Assembly (NCBI RefSeq): GCF_002960625.1
Contig: NZ_POJH01000032.1
Coordinates: 1 to 33,795, forward strand
Source of the DNA: Streptococcus suis
GTDB lineage: Bacteria > Bacillota > Bacilli > Lactobacillales > Streptococcaceae
DNA length: 33,795 nt
Direction of reading: 5' to 3'
Shown here in pieces: positions 27,247 to 33,685 of this stretch (within the stretch, counting starts at the first letter, position 1; each line of letters begins with the position of its first letter). The notes under the pieces are model-generated. The model was given only the letters and a program-made list of their open reading frames with translations. It ran no database searches and was not told the origin of the DNA. The translations under genes were made by a program, and so were the position numbers.

Positions 27247-27624
27247 ATGACCTGCATTTTTTGCCACCAACTCAAAGAAGAAGATATTCTCTACCAGACA
27301 GAATATTTCAAGGTGGTCTGGGACATTGACCCTATTCAAACTGGGCATCTGTTGATTATCAGCAAAGACCACTATGACACACTCAGTCAAGTCCCACCTA
27401 CTATTCGCTATGAACTGTCGGACTTGGAAGTCTTTTTGACTGAAAAACTCTGTCAAACATTGGCAATTGACGGTGTGACCACAGCCTGCAACGATCGCTT
27501 ATTTGACGCTGGTACCCATTTCCATGTTCATCTCATCCCACGCTTTCGAACAGACGGCTTCTGGGACCAAGTTAGGCTTACGCAAGCCCAGCTGGACCTG
27601 AACAAACTCCTCAAAGCATTATAA
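27247..27624 (+). CDS. HIT family nucleotide hydrolase/transferase
   Basis: A 125-residue HIT-fold protein from ATG 27247 (MTCIFCHQLKEEDILYQTEY), with AGGAGA upstream. The histidine triad is THFHVHLIPR (about residues 97-106), the H-x-H-x-H signature used to attack phosphates of nucleotides such as Ap4A or AMP-lysine type substrates. C3 and C6 with a later His may bind zinc, as in many HIT proteins. It lies 57 bases after tyrS on the same strand with no terminator between, so it is probably co-transcribed. Hydrolysing dinucleoside polyphosphates or adenylates made by synthetases would suit that pairing, but this is inference. Confidence 0.9.
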   Translation: MTCIFCHQLKEEDILYQTEYFKVVWDIDPIQTGHLLIISKDHYDTLSQVPPTIRYELSDLEVFLTEKLCQTLAIDGVTTACNDRLFDAGTHFHVHLIPRFRTDGFWDQVRLTQAQLDLNKLLKAL

Positions 27625-27648
27625 AAAGCAGCCCGACAGCTGCTTTTT
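27623..27648. terminator. Bidirectional terminator between HIT gene and copZ
   Basis: AAAAAGCAGC (27623-27632) pairs perfectly with GCTGCTTTTT (27639-27648) around a 6-base loop. It fills the gap between convergent stops and has T runs both ways. Confidence 0.88.
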
Positions 27649-27651
27649 CGC

Positions 27652-27861
27652 TTATATCAAGTCTTCCACTTCATAGATAGTATCATCCAGCACCTCTTGG
27701 TACCGTTCCAAGTCATAGACCACAGAGGTTTCCACCTCCGCCAACTGTTCTTCCAGCTGGATGTTCACTTCTTCCACCCCGTCCAAGCCCAAGAGATGAT
27801 TGGTCACGTGTTTGACACAGTTCTGACAGGATAAATTTTTCAATTTCAAAGTTTGCTTCAT
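27652..27861 (-). CDS. copZ: Heavy-metal-associated domain protein, CopZ-like copper chaperone
   Basis: A 69-residue single HMA domain (MKQTLKLKNLSCQNCVKHVT) with the metal-binding pair C13 and C16. The usual M-x-C-x-x-C is here L-S-C-Q-N-C, lacking the methionine. The fold ends with EVEDLI. Such chaperones carry Cu(I) to the P-type ATPase CopA and to the repressor CopY. AAAAAAGGAGAAAAAAG precedes the ATG. The cop operon lacks copA here: a repeat-rich element begins 18 bases upstream and separates this gene from copY. Whether it is still transcribed from the copY promoter through that element is unclear. Calling it CopZ depends on copY being its neighbour. Confidence 0.85.
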   Translation of the reverse strand: MKQTLKLKNLSCQNCVKHVTNHLLGLDGVEEVNIQLEEQLAEVETSVVYDLERYQEVLDDTIYEVEDLI

Positions 27862-27911
27862 CTTTTTTCTCCTTTTTTATACTCAATGAAAATCAGGTTC
27901 AGACTAGCTCC

Positions 27912-28073
27912 AAAGGTTCGGGGAACCTTTGGAGGTTAGAAATTGGGCGAGTCTATTCGCTACAAAAAGGTTCGGGGAACCTTTGAAGGTTGGAAATAAA
28001 GCGAACCTGTTCGCTACAAAAAGGTTCGGGGAACCTTTGGAGGTTGGAAATTGGACAAACATCTTCGTTTCTC
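27912..28073 (+). repeat. Three 54-bp tandem repeats
   Basis: Units start at 27912, 27966 and 28020, exactly 54 bases apart. Each begins with the hairpin AAAGGTTC-GGG-GAACCTTT, followed by a conserved GGAGGTTGGAAAT-like stretch and a more variable half ending TTCGCTACA in units 1 and 2. The period is a multiple of three, which creates a spurious small frame. The third unit diverges in its last 25 bases. Confidence 0.9.
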
Positions 28074-28120
28074 ACGAGCAGATAGAACCCTACTACTTTC
28101 GCATTTTCAGGTAGTAGGCT

Positions 28121-28143
28121 GTAAAGCTCCACAGGAGCTTTAC
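28121..28143. repeat. Perfect 10-bp inverted repeat
   Basis: GTAAAGCTCC (28121-28130), loop ACA, GGAGCTTTAC (28134-28143). It lies 11 bases past the copY stop in the direction of copY transcription. It has no T run, so it may stabilise or process the transcript and not end it. Confidence 0.75.
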
Positions 28144-28153
28144 ACTCATCAAG

Positions 28154-28618
28154 TCAAGTCAACAAGGTCTGAGGTTGATTTCGAAGAGTATGATGATGTC
28201 CACAAGTACATTGACCAGCCAAGCATTGACAGGCGATGCGCTCAGGTGCAGTCTTTTGAAGCTGCGAGATTTTGCTAGCTAGATTTTCTAGGCTTTTTTT
28301 GGAAAATGTCCCTGTGTCTAGCAAGCTTTCGACCAGCTGTCCCTGTTTGGTGGAACATATGGTAGCCAGTAAGAGCTCCACCTGCCCCTGCAAATGCTCC
28401 TCCTCACTGATGAGAGGATAATAGTGGTACTTGCTGGTTTTCTTAGTCATTCTCAGATAGTCTTTCTTCCGTAGCCGTCCCAAAAGGGTCTTAATGGTCG
28501 TTGCCTGCCAATCAAAACCCTCCTGCAAAGCCTGAATAATTTCCTGCGAAGTTGCACCAGGCTTAGCCCACAAGACCCGCATGACCTGCCACTCCGCAGC
28601 TGAAATCGTCTGCTCCAC
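28154..28618 (-). CDS. copY: CopY/TcrY family copper-responsive repressor
   Basis: A 154-residue winged-helix repressor of the BlaI/MecI-CopY family. The start is GTG 28618 (MEQTISAAEWQVMRVLWAKP) with GGAGGTG 7 bases upstream; the frame opens at 28681, but that part contains the promoter and operator. The N-terminal ~75 residues are the DNA-binding domain. The Cu/Zn site is the C-terminal cysteine hook C-Q-C-L-A-G-Q-C-T-C, the exact CxCx4CxC pattern. After GHHH the last 11 residues (TLRNQPQTLLT) are encoded by the adjacent repeat element, so the native end is lost or replaced. A perfect cop box lies in its own promoter. copA, its usual target, is not present here. Confidence 0.92.
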   Translation of the reverse strand: MEQTISAAEWQVMRVLWAKPGATSQEIIQALQEGFDWQATTIKTLLGRLRKKDYLRMTKKTSKYHYYPLISEEEHLQGQVELLLATICSTKQGQLVESLLDTGTFSKKSLENLASKISQLQKTAPERIACQCLAGQCTCGHHHTLRNQPQTLLT

Positions 28619-28652
28619 AAGCTCACCTCCAACCAATCGTATTTCTAAAATT

Positions 28653-28681
28653 AGTTTACATTTGTAGTCAAAAAATGTCAA
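28653..28681 (-). promoter_or_regulatory. copY promoter with cop-box operator
   Basis: On the minus strand TTGACA (28681-28676), a 17-base spacer and TAAACT (28658-28653) form a strong promoter. The cop box TACAAATGTA (28666-28657) matches TACAnnTGTA exactly and overlaps the -10, so bound CopY would block transcription until copper displaces zinc. Confidence 0.9.
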
Positions 28682-28709
28682 GAAAAAGGACTGAACATTC
28701 CGTTCAGTC
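28682..28709 (-). terminator. Terminator of the adc operon
   Basis: GACTGAAC (28689-28696) pairs with GTTCAGTC (28702-28709) around a 5-base loop. On the minus strand a CCTTTTTCT run follows. It abuts the copY -35, separating the zinc and copper units. Confidence 0.85.
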
Positions 28710-28717
28710 TTATTTTC

Positions 28718-30232
28718 TTAGTGAGCTAACATCTCTTGAGCAATTTCAAAACCAGTCATACCAACAGGATAGTAAGTTGGCCAGTTTTCCATTTCTTCAA
28801 AGAGTTTTTCTTGGCTCTCACCACCGAAGAAGATATGGAAGTGGCCTGTCTTCACAGGAGCAATATTATGATCGCTAAACTGCACATACTTGTAGTTTCC
28901 GGCATTGGCATCTGTCGCTTCAAATAAGAAACGAACACCACGATTACCTTTCTTATAAGTTAAAATCTTATAACCCACATATTTATAGGTGAATTTTTGC
29001 TTCTTATCTCCCACTACAAATTCCATAGTGTTGTCTGTGATGTTGATCTGATTGACATCTGTCTTGTAGCCAGTGTCGTAGTATGCCTTATATTCTTCAG
29101 CTGTCATACCGCCTTTGAGCTTAGCCTTGTAGTCCCAAACTTGGTCCAGCGTACCATCTAGCAAGTAAGGATACACAGACTGCCATTCGCCAGCATAATC
29201 TGACAGAGTGCGATCTTTAACAGCACTGTCTTCAAAGTAACCATTGTAGACTGTTTTGGTTGTTACCTCTCCCTCTTCTGGTAAGATTTCAACACCTGCT
29301 TGGGAAGTCGTCTTCTCAAGCGCAGTCAAATTGTCCTCCATCACAGAGATAAAATCTTCTCCATTTTTCATCGCCTCATCCGTCAAACTTTCAAGCGGAT
29401 TGAGAACATCTAGCTCCACACCCGTTTCTTTGGCAAGTGTTTCAGCTACAGATTTTGAGGCATTTTCTTCAAAATAGATATACTTAATACCGTATTGCTT
29501 GATATATTCAGTCAATTCAGCCAAACGAGTCGGAGTTGGATCTTCATCCGCAGCAACACCTGTAATAGAAACTTGTTTCAAGCCATAATCCAAAGCCAAG
29601 TATGCAAAGGCAGTGTGTTGAGTTACAAAGTATTTTTGCTTAGCCACTGACAAAGTTTCAGTGTATTGAGAATGTAGAGCCTCTAACTTTTCAATATAGG
29701 CAGCAGCATTTTTCTCAAAAACAGCCTTCTTATCCGGGTAATTCGCAATCAAACTATCACGGATATTCTCTACAAGTGTGATGGCACGTTCTGGGGACAA
29801 CCATACATGCGGATCATAAGCATGGCTATGTCCTTCCTCACTATGATCATGCTCCTCGTGCCCCTCTTCTCCACCAGGCAAGAGCAACATTCCCTCAGTT
29901 GCACTGATAACATCTACTTTCTCTGTATCCACCGAATCTTCAATATCATGGACCCACGTTTCCATGTTTTCATTCTCATAAATGAATGCATCTGCCTCTT
30001 GGATACGGGCAATATCTTTAGCTGAAGGCTCATAACCATGGACCTCTGTCCCTGCTTTAATCAACAACTCTACATTGGCTTCATCACCTGTTACCTGTTT
30101 CGTGAATTCGTATACAGGATAAAAAGTCGTGACGATATCCAACTTGCCATCTTCCTGAGAAGCTGTGCTATTGCCACAAGCAGCTAACAATAAGGCTGAA
30201 GCAGACAAGAATAACAAACCAATTTTTTTCAT
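28718..30232 (-). CDS. adcA: Zinc-binding lipoprotein AdcA with ZinT domain
   Basis: A 504-residue surface lipoprotein that captures zinc for the AdcBC transporter. The lipobox LLAAC puts the lipidated cysteine at residue 19. The first domain (to about residue 310) is a cluster A-I metal-binding protein with likely ligands H65, H142, H206 and E281, and a His/Glu-rich loop at residues 119-138 (GGEEGHEEHDHSEEGHSHAY). The second domain (about residues 325-504) is ZinT-like, with H455, H464 and H466 as candidate zinc ligands (VKTGHFHIFFGG). The two-domain design is typical of streptococcal AdcA. It is the last gene of adcRCBA, 8 bases after adcB, and is repressed by zinc-bound AdcR by inference. 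Confidence 0.97.
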   Translation of the reverse strand: MKKIGLLFLSASALLLAACGNSTASQEDGKLDIVTTFYPVYEFTKQVTGDEANVELLIKAGTEVHGYEPSAKDIARIQEADAFIYENENMETWVHDIEDSVDTEKVDVISATEGMLLLPGGEEGHEEHDHSEEGHSHAYDPHVWLSPERAITLVENIRDSLIANYPDKKAVFEKNAAAYIEKLEALHSQYTETLSVAKQKYFVTQHTAFAYLALDYGLKQVSITGVAADEDPTPTRLAELTEYIKQYGIKYIYFEENASKSVAETLAKETGVELDVLNPLESLTDEAMKNGEDFISVMEDNLTALEKTTSQAGVEILPEEGEVTTKTVYNGYFEDSAVKDRTLSDYAGEWQSVYPYLLDGTLDQVWDYKAKLKGGMTAEEYKAYYDTGYKTDVNQINITDNTMEFVVGDKKQKFTYKYVGYKILTYKKGNRGVRFLFEATDANAGNYKYVQFSDHNIAPVKTGHFHIFFGGESQEKLFEEMENWPTYYPVGMTGFEIAQEMLAH

Positions 30233-30240
30233 ATATACTC

Positions 30241-31053
30241 CTATTTTTTAAATTTTTGCATCACATTCACCAGTAAGAAAATACTGATAAAAATCAAGGT
30301 AATACTTGCACTAGCAGGCGTTTCTGCATAGTAAGATGTCAACAAGCCCGTAACCATTCCAAAGAAACCAACCAGCATACCAATCAAGATAACTGCCTTA
30401 AAACTCTTTCCTAAGCGAAGGGCAATGGAGGCCGGTAAAACCATAATGGTCGACACCAACAAGGCACCCGCTGCAGGAATCATCAGGGCAATGGCGACAC
30501 CAGTCACCACATTAAAAGCAATGGACATGGCCCGCACAGGTAAGCCATCCACAAAAGCTGTATCTTCATCAAAGGTCAAAATATACATAGGCCGTAGAAA
30601 CAGCAAGGTCAATACAATAACAATCACAGCGATAGCAAATAAGGCAAATACCTGTTCTTGACTAATGGTCACAATCGAACCGAATAAATATTGTTCCAGG
30701 CTCAATCCCGACTTCCCGCCTGACTTATTCATAACAATCAGCGAAATAGCCAAACCAGTCGACATGAGAATAGCCGTCCCGATTTCCATAAAGTTTTTAT
30801 AAATGGTCCGCAGGTATTCCAGAAATACCGCTGCCACAATGACAATCAGAACCGTCGAAAGTGTCGGTGAAATCCCCAAAACAAGACCAAAAGCCACACC
30901 AGCCAAGGAAACGTGACTGAGAGTATCCGACATCAGACTCTGCCTTCTCAAGATGAGAAAAACTCCCAGAACAGGCGAAAACAAGCTCATGGCTATGATG
31001 GCTAGAAAGGCCCTTTGCATGAAATCATAGTTGAAAACAGATAAATCAAGCAT
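30241..31053 (-). CDS. adcB: Zinc ABC transporter permease AdcB
   Basis: A 270-residue ABC-3 family permease with about eight membrane helices. The start is ATG 31053 ([20 protein letters not shown]), with GGAGGTG 7 bases upstream inside the end of adcC (8-base overlap). The longer frame to 31140 lies wholly within adcC. The segment [19 protein letters not shown] is the family's conserved cytoplasmic/transmembrane region, and [18 protein letters not shown] is the coupling region that contacts the ATPase. It forms the zinc channel with AdcC and receives zinc from AdcA. Confidence 0.96.
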   Translation of the reverse strand: MLDLSVFNYDFMQRAFLAIIAMSLFSPVLGVFLILRRQSLMSDTLSHVSLAGVAFGLVLGISPTLSTVLIVIVAAVFLEYLRTIYKNFMEIGTAILMSTGLAISLIVMNKSGGKSGLSLEQYLFGSIVTISQEQVFALFAIAVIVIVLTLLFLRPMYILTFDEDTAFVDGLPVRAMSIAFNVVTGVAIALMIPAAGALLVSTIMVLPASIALRLGKSFKAVILIGMLVGFFGMVTGLLTSYYAETPASASITLIFISIFLLVNVMQKFKK

Positions 31054-31750
31054 TGGACACCTCCTCATCCGCTTCATGTACGTTAAAGCAACGCCAAGGA
31101 GATTGCTGATCTCGCACCAGATGAATATTGCGATCCGCATACTGACTTAACTCATCAGGATCATGCGTAATCATTAGAACAGCCTTACCATGCTTTTTAG
31201 CCGAGTGGTGCATGAGTTGGTAAAAAGCATCCTTGGTTCCAGCATCCATTCCCGTTGTCGGTTCATCCAAGATAAAAATATCTGGATCCGAAGCGAACAT
31301 CCGGGCAATGACAGCACGTTGTTTCTGTCCCCCGCTCAAAGACCCCAGTTTCTTATCCCTGTGTTCCCACATACCTACTGCTTCCAAACTAATCCGAATA
31401 TGTTCCTCATCATGTCCAGTGAGCCGACGAAACCAACCCTGACGTGGATAGCGACCTGATTTTACAAATTCATAGACAGTGCTAGGAAAACCAGCATTAA
31501 AACTCGCAATCTGCTGGGGCAAATAGGCCATGCGCAACTTCTTCCCTTTTATACTTTTCTCTGCAAAGGCCACTTTCCCAAATCTAGGCTTTAATATACC
31601 CAAAGTAGCTTTTATCAAGGTTGTCTTTGCAGCCCCATTTTCACCGGTTAGAGTAACAAACTCCCCACTATCCAAGTGGTAATGGATATGTTCCAATACA
31701 GGTTCCTTATCATAATAGAAGGATAAATCCTCCACACTTATATATCTCAT
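31046..31750 (-). CDS. adcC: Zinc ABC transporter ATP-binding protein AdcC
   Basis: A 234-residue ABC ATPase that powers zinc uptake. Walker A reads [16 protein letters not shown] (about residues 38-53), with Ala-Ala in place of the usual Gly or Ala-Gly before Lys and Thr instead of Ser after it. The Q-loop is LPQQIASF, the signature [16 protein letters not shown] (residues ~134-149), Walker [14 protein letters not shown], and the H-loop [10 protein letters not shown]. The C-terminus ends [11 protein letters not shown]. Its ATG directly abuts the adcR stop, and adcB overlaps its end by 8 bases, so the genes are translationally coupled. Confidence 0.96.
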   Translation of the reverse strand: MRYISVEDLSFYYDKEPVLEHIHYHLDSGEFVTLTGENGAAKTTLIKATLGILKPRFGKVAFAEKSIKGKKLRMAYLPQQIASFNAGFPSTVYEFVKSGRYPRQGWFRRLTGHDEEHIRISLEAVGMWEHRDKKLGSLSGGQKQRAVIARMFASDPDIFILDEPTTGMDAGTKDAFYQLMHHSAKKHGKAVLMITHDPDELSQYADRNIHLVRDQQSPWRCFNVHEADEEVSNA

Positions 31751-32194
31751 CTATCTTCTAATTTTCTCCACTAAATCATTCATAAAGCGACTAATGACTT
31801 CTTGTTCACTCTCACTGTAACGCGACAACAAGTGCTCATAAGCCTCCAAAGTATGAGCGTGATGATGGGCATGTTCAGCCGCGATTGGCTTAGCAGCTTC
31901 CGTCAAACTAAAACGCACAACACGGGCATCCTTTGTATCCCTTACAGCAACCAAAAGTCCCTGCGTCACCAAAGCTTTTGTTGCTTTGGTAATTGCAGCC
32001 TGACTAACATTCAGTTCCTTAGCAATTTCCGTATTGGTATAGGCAGCCTTTTCAATCAACATCAAAATATGCTCTTGCGTATTTGTTAATTTGACTGAAC
32101 TCTGACAACTACCAACTAAAATCTCTAATTGGTTCTCAGAGCTTAAAACAATTTCATGTAAACATTTTTCAATCTGTGATGCAAGATGACTCAT
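31751..32194 (-). CDS. adcR: Zinc-responsive MarR-family repressor AdcR
   Basis: A 147-residue MarR-type winged-helix repressor. The zinc ligands described for pneumococcal AdcR are all at the same positions: E24, C30, E41, H42, E107, H108 and H112. The DNA-binding helix-turn-helix is TNTEIAKELNVSQAAITKATKALVTQ in two stretches (about residues 53-78), and the wing is VRDTKDARVVRFSL. With zinc bound it represses the adc genes. It is the first gene of adcRCBA, preceded by AAGGGAA at the ribosome site and by a perfect TTAACTTGTTAA operator over its promoter. The helix between 104 and 114 is His-rich. Confidence 0.97.
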   Translation of the reverse strand: MSHLASQIEKCLHEIVLSSENQLEILVGSCQSSVKLTNTQEHILMLIEKAAYTNTEIAKELNVSQAAITKATKALVTQGLLVAVRDTKDARVVRFSLTEAAKPIAAEHAHHHAHTLEAYEHLLSRYSESEQEVISRFMNDLVEKIRR

Positions 32195-32215
32195 ACAATT
32201 CCCTTAACTCTTTAA

Positions 32216-32227
32216 TTAACTTGTTAA
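32216..32227 (-). promoter_or_regulatory. AdcR operator (zinc box)
   Basis: TTAACTTGTTAA (minus strand TTAACAAGTTAA) matches the AdcR consensus TTAACNNGTTAA, a perfect palindrome. It lies directly downstream of the -10, over the probable transcription start, so AdcR-Zn would repress the whole operon. Confidence 0.93.
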
Positions 32228-32255
32228 GTATATCATAGAAAAAAAGAAAAGACAA
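32227..32255 (-). promoter_or_regulatory. adcRCBA promoter
   Basis: TTGTCT (32255-32250), a 17-base spacer and TATACT (32232-32227) on the minus strand. The -10 adjoins the AdcR box. Confidence 0.75.
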
Positions 32256-32504
32256 GGAAAATATGAAAATTATTTACAAAATTTCAACTACATATAACAA
32301 ATGCAATCCTATATATCACCTCATAATTTATAACAGCCCTACAATAGATATCTTTAGCCCCTACTACTGACTAACCAAACCCTTCGCTCTATAATTTTTC
32401 AGATCAAACTAGTGGCAGATAAAACAACCTATAAATGTGGGCACACATCTCCTCACTACAGTTGACAAAGAGCCCTTAAAGAAGGAAATTAAATGCACAA
32501 AACA
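32256..32504. other. A/T-rich spacer, no gene seen
   Basis: Between the adc promoter and the tRNA terminator there is no supported gene, no RNA match and no strong repeat. Frames running in from the right are translations of antisense tRNA genes. Confidence 0.5.
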
Positions 32505-32532
32505 AAAGACAAGGCTAAGAAACCTTGTCTTT
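32505..32532 (-). terminator. Terminator of the rRNA/tRNA operon
   Basis: AAAGACAAGG (32505-32514) pairs with CCTTGTCTTT (32523-32532). On the minus strand the stem is followed by TGTTTT. It lies 8 bases after tRNA-Leu. Confidence 0.88.
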
Positions 32533-32540
32533 TTCAACTA

Positions 32541-32624
32541 TACCGGCGGCCGGGGTCGAACCGGCACGTCCTTGCGGACACTGGATTTTGAGTCCAGCGC
32601 GTCTGCCAATTCCGCCACGCCGGC
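32541..32624 (-). tRNA. tRNA-Leu (CAA)
   Basis: An 84-base cloverleaf with acceptor GCCGGCG/CGCCGGT, anticodon loop CTCAAAA (CAA) and a long variable arm (GTGTCCGCAAGGACG), typical of leucine tRNAs. No CCA is encoded. It is the last of 12. Confidence 0.95.
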
Positions 32625-32635
32625 ATATAGTTTAA

Positions 32636-32707
32636 CTGGGGTAGCTGGATTCGAACCAACGCATGAGGGAGTCAAAGTCCCTTGCCTTACCGCTTGGCGA
32701 TACCCCA
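32636..32707 (-). tRNA. tRNA-Gln (TTG)
   Basis: A 72-base cloverleaf with acceptor TGGGGTA/TACCCCA, discriminator G and anticodon loop CTTTGAC (TTG). Confidence 0.95.
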
Positions 32708-32718
32708 ATATTAAAATA

Positions 32719-32792
32719 GGCGAGTGAGGGGAATCGAACCCCCGAATGTCAGAGCCACAATCTGATGTGTTAACCACTTCACCACACCCGCC
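32719..32792 (-). tRNA. tRNA-His (GTG)
   Basis: A 74-base cloverleaf with anticodon loop TTGTGGC (GTG). It has the extra 5' G (G-1) pairing with C73 that marks histidine tRNAs, followed by acceptor GCGGGTG/CACTCGC. Confidence 0.95.
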
Positions 32793-32798
32793 ATAAAA

Positions 32799-32869
32799 CA
32801 CGGGCAGTAGGAATTGAACCCACACTGAAGGTTTTGGAGACCTTAGTTCTACCTTTAAACTATGCCCGT
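32799..32869 (-). tRNA. tRNA-Trp (CCA)
   Basis: A 71-base cloverleaf with acceptor ACGGGCA/TGCCCGT, discriminator G and anticodon loop CTCCAAA (CCA). Confidence 0.95.
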
Positions 32870-32876
32870 AAAGGTA

Positions 32877-32957
32877 TGGAGAGAGAGGGATTCGAACCCC
32901 CGAACCCGAAGGAGCGGATTTACAGTCCGCCGCGTTTAGCCACTTCGCTATCTCTCC
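32877..32957 (-). tRNA. tRNA-Tyr (GTA)
   Basis: An 81-base class II cloverleaf with acceptor GGAGAGA/TCTCTCC, anticodon loop CTGTAAA (GTA) and a long variable arm (CTCCTTCGGGTTC). It is the substrate of TyrS encoded at 25.9 kb. Confidence 0.95.
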
Positions 32958-32972
32958 AAAATATTAAATTAA

Positions 32973-33045
32973 TGGCGCGAGACGGAATCGAACCGCCGAC
33001 ACATGGAGCTTCAATCCATTGCTCTACCAACTGAGCTACCGAGCC
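32973..33045 (-). tRNA. tRNA-Phe (GAA)
   Basis: A 73-base cloverleaf with anticodon loop TTGAAGC (GAA). The acceptor GGCTCGG against TCGCGCC has a T4-C69 mismatch and a G7-T66 wobble; the rest is regular. Confidence 0.94.
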
Positions 33046-33054
33046 ATAAGAATA

Positions 33055-33128
<74 letters not shown>

Positions 33129-33137
33129 ATAATGAAA

Positions 33138-33227
33138 AGGAGGATGTGGGATTCGAACCCACGCACGCTTTTACACGCCTGACGGTTTTCAAGACCGTTC
33201 CCTTCAGCCGGACTTGGGTAATCCTCC
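33138..33227 (-). tRNA. tRNA-Ser (TGA)
   Basis: A 90-base class II cloverleaf with acceptor GGAGGAT/ATCCTCC, anticodon loop CTTGAAA (TGA) and a long variable arm (GGCGTGTAAAAGCGTGC). Confidence 0.95.
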
Positions 33228-33235
33228 AAAAAATA

Positions 33236-33307
33236 TAGTCCGTACGGGATTCGAACCCGTGTTACCGCCGTGAAAAGGCGGTGTCTTAACCCCTTGACCA
33301 ACGGACC
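33236..33307 (-). tRNA. tRNA-Glu (TTC)
   Basis: A 72-base cloverleaf with anticodon loop CTTTTCA (TTC). Acceptor GGTCCGT/ACGGACT has a terminal G-T pair. Confidence 0.95.
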
Positions 33308-33318
33308 ATAATCTATAA

Positions 33319-33392
<74 letters not shown>

Positions 33393-33426
33393 AAACACTT
33401 GTTTGGGTTTATGAACAATCGTTCAA

Positions 33427-33497
33427 AGCGGGTGACGAGAATCGAACTCGCGACAACAGCTTGGAAGGCTGTAGTTTTACCACTAAACTACACCCGC
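33427..33497 (-). tRNA. tRNA-Gly (TCC)
   Basis: A 71-base cloverleaf with acceptor GCGGGTG/CACCCGC and anticodon loop CTTCCAA (TCC). Confidence 0.95.
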
Positions 33498-33503
33498 TTT
33501 TAA

Positions 33504-33576
33504 TGGGAGTTAACGGGATCGAACCGCTGACCCTCTGCTTGTAAGGCAGATGCTCTCCCAGCTGAGCTAAACTCCC
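33504..33576 (-). tRNA. tRNA-Val (TAC)
   Basis: A 73-base cloverleaf with acceptor GGGAGTT/AACTCCC and anticodon loop CTTACAA (TAC). It is the first complete tRNA after 5S; its 5' portion is repeated, inverted and direct, in the spacer that follows on the plus strand. Confidence 0.95.
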
Positions 33577-33685
33577 AATGGGTGGAACTTAGCTCAGCTG
33601 GGCAATGGAGAAAACTTCGTTTTCCTCATCTCCAACTTGAAAGATCGAATTCCTCTCGCTTCCAACTAAGCTAAACTCCCTATTC
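33577..33685. pseudogene. tRNA-Val fragments in inverted and direct copies
   Basis: The spacer between 5S and tRNA-Val holds two broken pieces of the tRNA-Val 5' part. On the minus strand GGGAGTTTAGCTTAGTTGG (33680-33662) starts 5 bases after the 5S end and lacks an anticodon arm. On the plus strand TTAGCTCAGCTGGG (33589-33602) is a perfect inverted copy of the D-arm of the intact gene (33557-33570). A small GAAAAC/GTTTTC hairpin lies between them. It looks like a damaged duplicate tRNA. Confidence 0.6.

Larger units (their letters stand above)
27879..28191. mobile_element. MITE-like element with inverted termini, between copY and copZ
   Basis: The left end ATACTCAATGAAAATCA and the right end (reverse complement ATACTCTTCGAAATCA) match in ATACTC and GAAA(A)TCA, giving imperfect terminal inverted repeats about 16 bp long around a 313-bp core. 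The core encodes nothing credible and contains three 54-bp tandem repeats and a perfect palindrome. Similar ends bound short repeats dispersed in streptococcal genomes (from memory). The right end runs into copY, supplying its last 11 codons and stop. No target duplication is evident. Confidence 0.65.

Noticed and set aside
27912..28073. CRISPR array
   Set aside because: The repeats are directly adjacent 54-bp units without unique spacers, and no cas gene is nearby.
27929..28114. 61-residue plus-strand frame in the tandem repeats
   Set aside because: It exists only because the 54-bp period is a multiple of three; it has no ribosome site or promoter and its sequence is the repeat translated.
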